This document shows positions 10,951-12,186 of a stretch of DNA of 12,186 bases, one piece after another. The notes beneath the pieces are model-generated. The model saw nothing but the letters and a program-made list of their open reading frames with translations, was not told where the DNA came from and did not search any database. Each line of letters starts with the position of its first letter. The stretch's first letter is position 1. Position numbers and translations under genes: made by a program. The DNA is from JANWHZ01 sp964527385 (lineage in GTDB: Bacteria > Patescibacteriota > Saccharimonadia > Saccharimonadales > UBA4665): assembly GCA_964527385.1 (NCBI GenBank), contig CAZGPZ010000030.1:1-12186 (forward strand), written 5' to 3'.

Positions 10951-11625
10951 TTATGGGGCAAAACTGAAGTTAGGCAAAATATATTTGTCGAAATCGCCCT
11001 TGAACTGTGGTGCCTCAGTCCAGATCTCCAGTGTTGTGTTGCGCAACGGTATCACGACCATGCTGCCCGTCTTGCCCCCCAGGAGCAGTCCTTCGGCGCG
11101 GGAACCAATGACATTGGGAACTTTTGGAACTTTATATGGTTTCACGGTCGTTTTCCCTTGCTTCACGTTGGCCGCCAGCGTCGTTAGGATAGAGCTGTAT
11201 GAATCCTGCACCAGCTGAACGCGCAGTGCGAAAACGGAGCTTTGCGCCTGCACGTCCGGCACGGTGCCAGGATCGAAATAGCCGTTGATGAACGGGCTGC
11301 CATTGCGCGTATCAGCGATGTAGGCACTCCATGTTTTGGGGTATTTGATAGTGACGCTGCCGTACGATGAGGGACCCTTGTATGTGCGGAGCGGCGATTT
11401 CTCCTGCTCCGCGAACGCCGCTGCCTTCGCTTGGTCCTCCTGCGCTTTCGCGGTATCCACTGCTGTCGCTATTTTGGCATCGGTATTATCCTTGTAGTCC
11501 TGCATTTGCATGAATGCCCAGCCGCCGAATACCAGCGCGCCGACTAACAGCAACACGCTCACAGCAAGGGGAACCACCAAAATACTTACGCCGCTCTGGC
11601 TTTTGTATGCACGCGCAACACTCAT
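10951..11625 (-). CDS. Membrane-anchored extracytoplasmic hypothetical protein
   Basis: 224 residues. The N-terminal 11 residues are short and basic. A strong transmembrane helix follows at about 13-38 (VSILVVPLAVSVLLLVGALV then FGGWAF). An Ala/Lys/Glu/Asp-rich helical stalk spans about 42-76 (KIATAVDTAKAQEDQAKAAA then FAEQEKS). The outer domain (about 80-224) has SVTIKYPKTWSAYI, FALRVQLVQDSYSSILTTLA, GLLLGGKTGSMVVIPLRNTT and a final KYILPNFSF. This beta-rich pattern recalls PsbP-like small extracytoplasmic domains, but I cannot confirm that. It probably faces outward from the membrane with the N-terminus inside. ATG 11625-11623 has no Shine-Dalgarno sequence, but a -10 box lies 7 nt upstream, so it is likely leaderless. 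Confidence 0.8.
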   Translation of the reverse strand: MSVARAYKSQSGVSILVVPLAVSVLLLVGALVFGGWAFMQMQDYKDNTDAKIATAVDTAKAQEDQAKAAAFAEQEKSPLRTYKGPSSYGSVTIKYPKTWSAYIADTRNGSPFINGYFDPGTVPDVQAQSSVFALRVQLVQDSYSSILTTLAANVKQGKTTVKPYKVPKVPNVIGSRAEGLLLGGKTGSMVVIPLRNTTLEIWTEAPQFKGDFDKYILPNFSFAP

Positions 11626-11632
11626 ACCGCTA

Positions 11633-11662
11633 ATGGTAGCCTAGAGCTTGCCTGCTTTGCAA
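11633..11662 (-). promoter_or_regulatory. Promoter of the membrane-anchored gene (leaderless)
   Basis: On the minus strand: TTGCAA (11662-11657), an 18-bp spacer, and TACCAT (11638-11633), then 7 nt to the ATG at 11625. A perfect dyad overlaps the -35 box. Confidence 0.45.
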
Positions 11663-11666
11663 GCAG
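11652..11666. promoter_or_regulatory. Perfect dyad overlapping the -35 region
   Basis: CTGCTT-TGC-AAGCAG has exact 6-bp arms around a 3-bp centre and overlaps the TTGCAA -35 box. It also lies downstream of the methyltransferase stop. No T-run follows it on either strand, so an operator is favoured over an intrinsic terminator. Confidence 0.35.
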
Positions 11667-11695
11667 AACAATGAGCTTGCGCACGGATGAGTTTG

Positions 11696-12181
11696 CTATT
11701 GTTTATATTCATAGAGGAAGACGCCGATTTTTTGGGATTTTTGTAGTTTGCCGGGGATGGGGAACGCGAAGCTGGCTATCTTTACGGGTTTGCAGGGATA
11801 TTGCACAACTTTTTTGTGCAATTTTCCCATATATCTTGGCAATATAAACGCGAATATTCCCTGCGCCTCGGGCCACGTCGCCTGCCAGTAATTACCCCAG
11901 ATAACTTTGGTATAACTATGGTACGGGCGCGTCCGCGCCCAAGCGATGAGCGCCATGATCGGGTTCAACTCGTATCCAACGCTGTTAATACCCCGCCTCG
12001 CGGCGGCGATAAGCACCCTGCCGTCACCGCAACCAAGCTCGAGCAATGTTTCACCGGGTTTTAGGTTGAGAAGGTCCAACGCGGCATTCACTTGCGGCTT
12101 CAATGTTGGCACGAAGGGAGCGCCGAAAAGCAATACGAATACAAAACAAAAACAAAAAACCAAAAATACCAGGAATAACAC
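11696..12181 (-). CDS. Membrane-anchored SAM methyltransferase, FAM173/ATPSCKMT-like
   Basis: 161 residues visible, counted from a GTG at 12181-12179. The frame stays open to the window edge, so the true start may lie outside. A hydrophobic helix (1-20, very Phe/Val/Leu-rich, T-rich codons) is followed by APFVPT (21-26) and a pre-methyltransferase helix. SAM-binding motif I is LLELGCGDGRVLIAAARRG (46-64), and motif II is GYELNP with E71. The later IFAFILPRYMGKL, and KIASFAFPIP near 134-143, match my memory of the FAM173 layout (membrane anchor, DLGSGDGR-like motif, GYELNP, final FxFP). Human members methylate lysines of mitochondrial inner-membrane proteins, including the ATP synthase c subunit. 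The bacterial substrate is unknown. The C-terminus is complete. Confidence 0.75.
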   Translation of the reverse strand: MLFLVFLVFCFCFVFVLLFGAPFVPTLKPQVNAALDLLNLKPGETLLELGCGDGRVLIAAARRGINSVGYELNPIMALIAWARTRPYHSYTKVIWGNYWQATWPEAQGIFAFILPRYMGKLHKKVVQYPCKPVKIASFAFPIPGKLQKSQKIGVFLYEYKQ

Positions 12182-12186
12182 TTCGC

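Noticed and set aside
11801..11821. Perfect inverted repeat TTGCACAA/TTGTGCAA with a 5-nt centre, next to a T-run
   Set aside because: It lies inside the methyltransferase coding sequence (encoding LHKKVVQ) and would terminate only antisense transcription. Probably fortuitous.

Overview
The window looks like a stretch of a small-genome Patescibacteria (CPR) chromosome, most likely Candidatus Saccharibacteria. This rests on many short single-domain proteins, an alpha2-type glycyl-tRNA synthetase, a cut-down and degenerate histidine kinase/receiver pair leading into recO, lineage-style hypothetical membrane proteins, and many genes whose -10 box lies only 6-7 nt before the ATG, as expected for leaderless mRNAs. 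That assignment is inference. UGA and UAG both act as ordinary stops. No rRNA, tRNA, insertion sequence, CRISPR array or origin was seen.

Layout. 1-101: 5' end of a NYN-domain (PIN-like nuclease) gene leaving the window. 215-904: a Pro/Ala/Met-rich disordered repeat protein. 1065-1490: ribonuclease HI. 1564-2306: two VOC/glyoxalase-fold genes pointing at each other with overlapping stop codons. 2447-3118: a short-chain dehydrogenase. 3268-3780: an unknown protein. 3801-4184: an FKBP-type prolyl isomerase. 4205-4519: a small Ala-rich protein. 4624-5301: a CPBP-like membrane protein lacking part of the usual active site. 5308-6188 (minus): a two-gene operon of a winged-helix-like protein and a 57-residue membrane protein, driven by a near-consensus promoter with a perfect dyad over the ribosome binding site. 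6302-7606 (minus): glyS, behind a leader of about 120 nt that can fold into a long stem. 7808-8644: a very divergent kinase-fold candidate. 8683-10490 (minus): an apparent operon of degenerate histidine kinase, receiver-domain protein and recO. 10614-10940: a small helical unknown. 10951-11625: a membrane-anchored extracytoplasmic protein. 11696-12181: a membrane-anchored methyltransferase resembling FAM173/ATPSCKMT.

Most striking points. (a) The receiver gene is interrupted at a T5 run by a UGA. The missing C-terminus continues in the +1 frame and ends 6 nt before recO, and the site resembles the prfB +1 frameshift signal. (b) The kinase lacks the phospho-acceptor His and the receiver has Glu in place of the phospho-acceptor Asp. 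(c) Eight genes share the leaderless promoter geometry, while seven others have Shine-Dalgarno-like sequences. (d) glyS has a structured leader in which the ribosome binding site can also pair.
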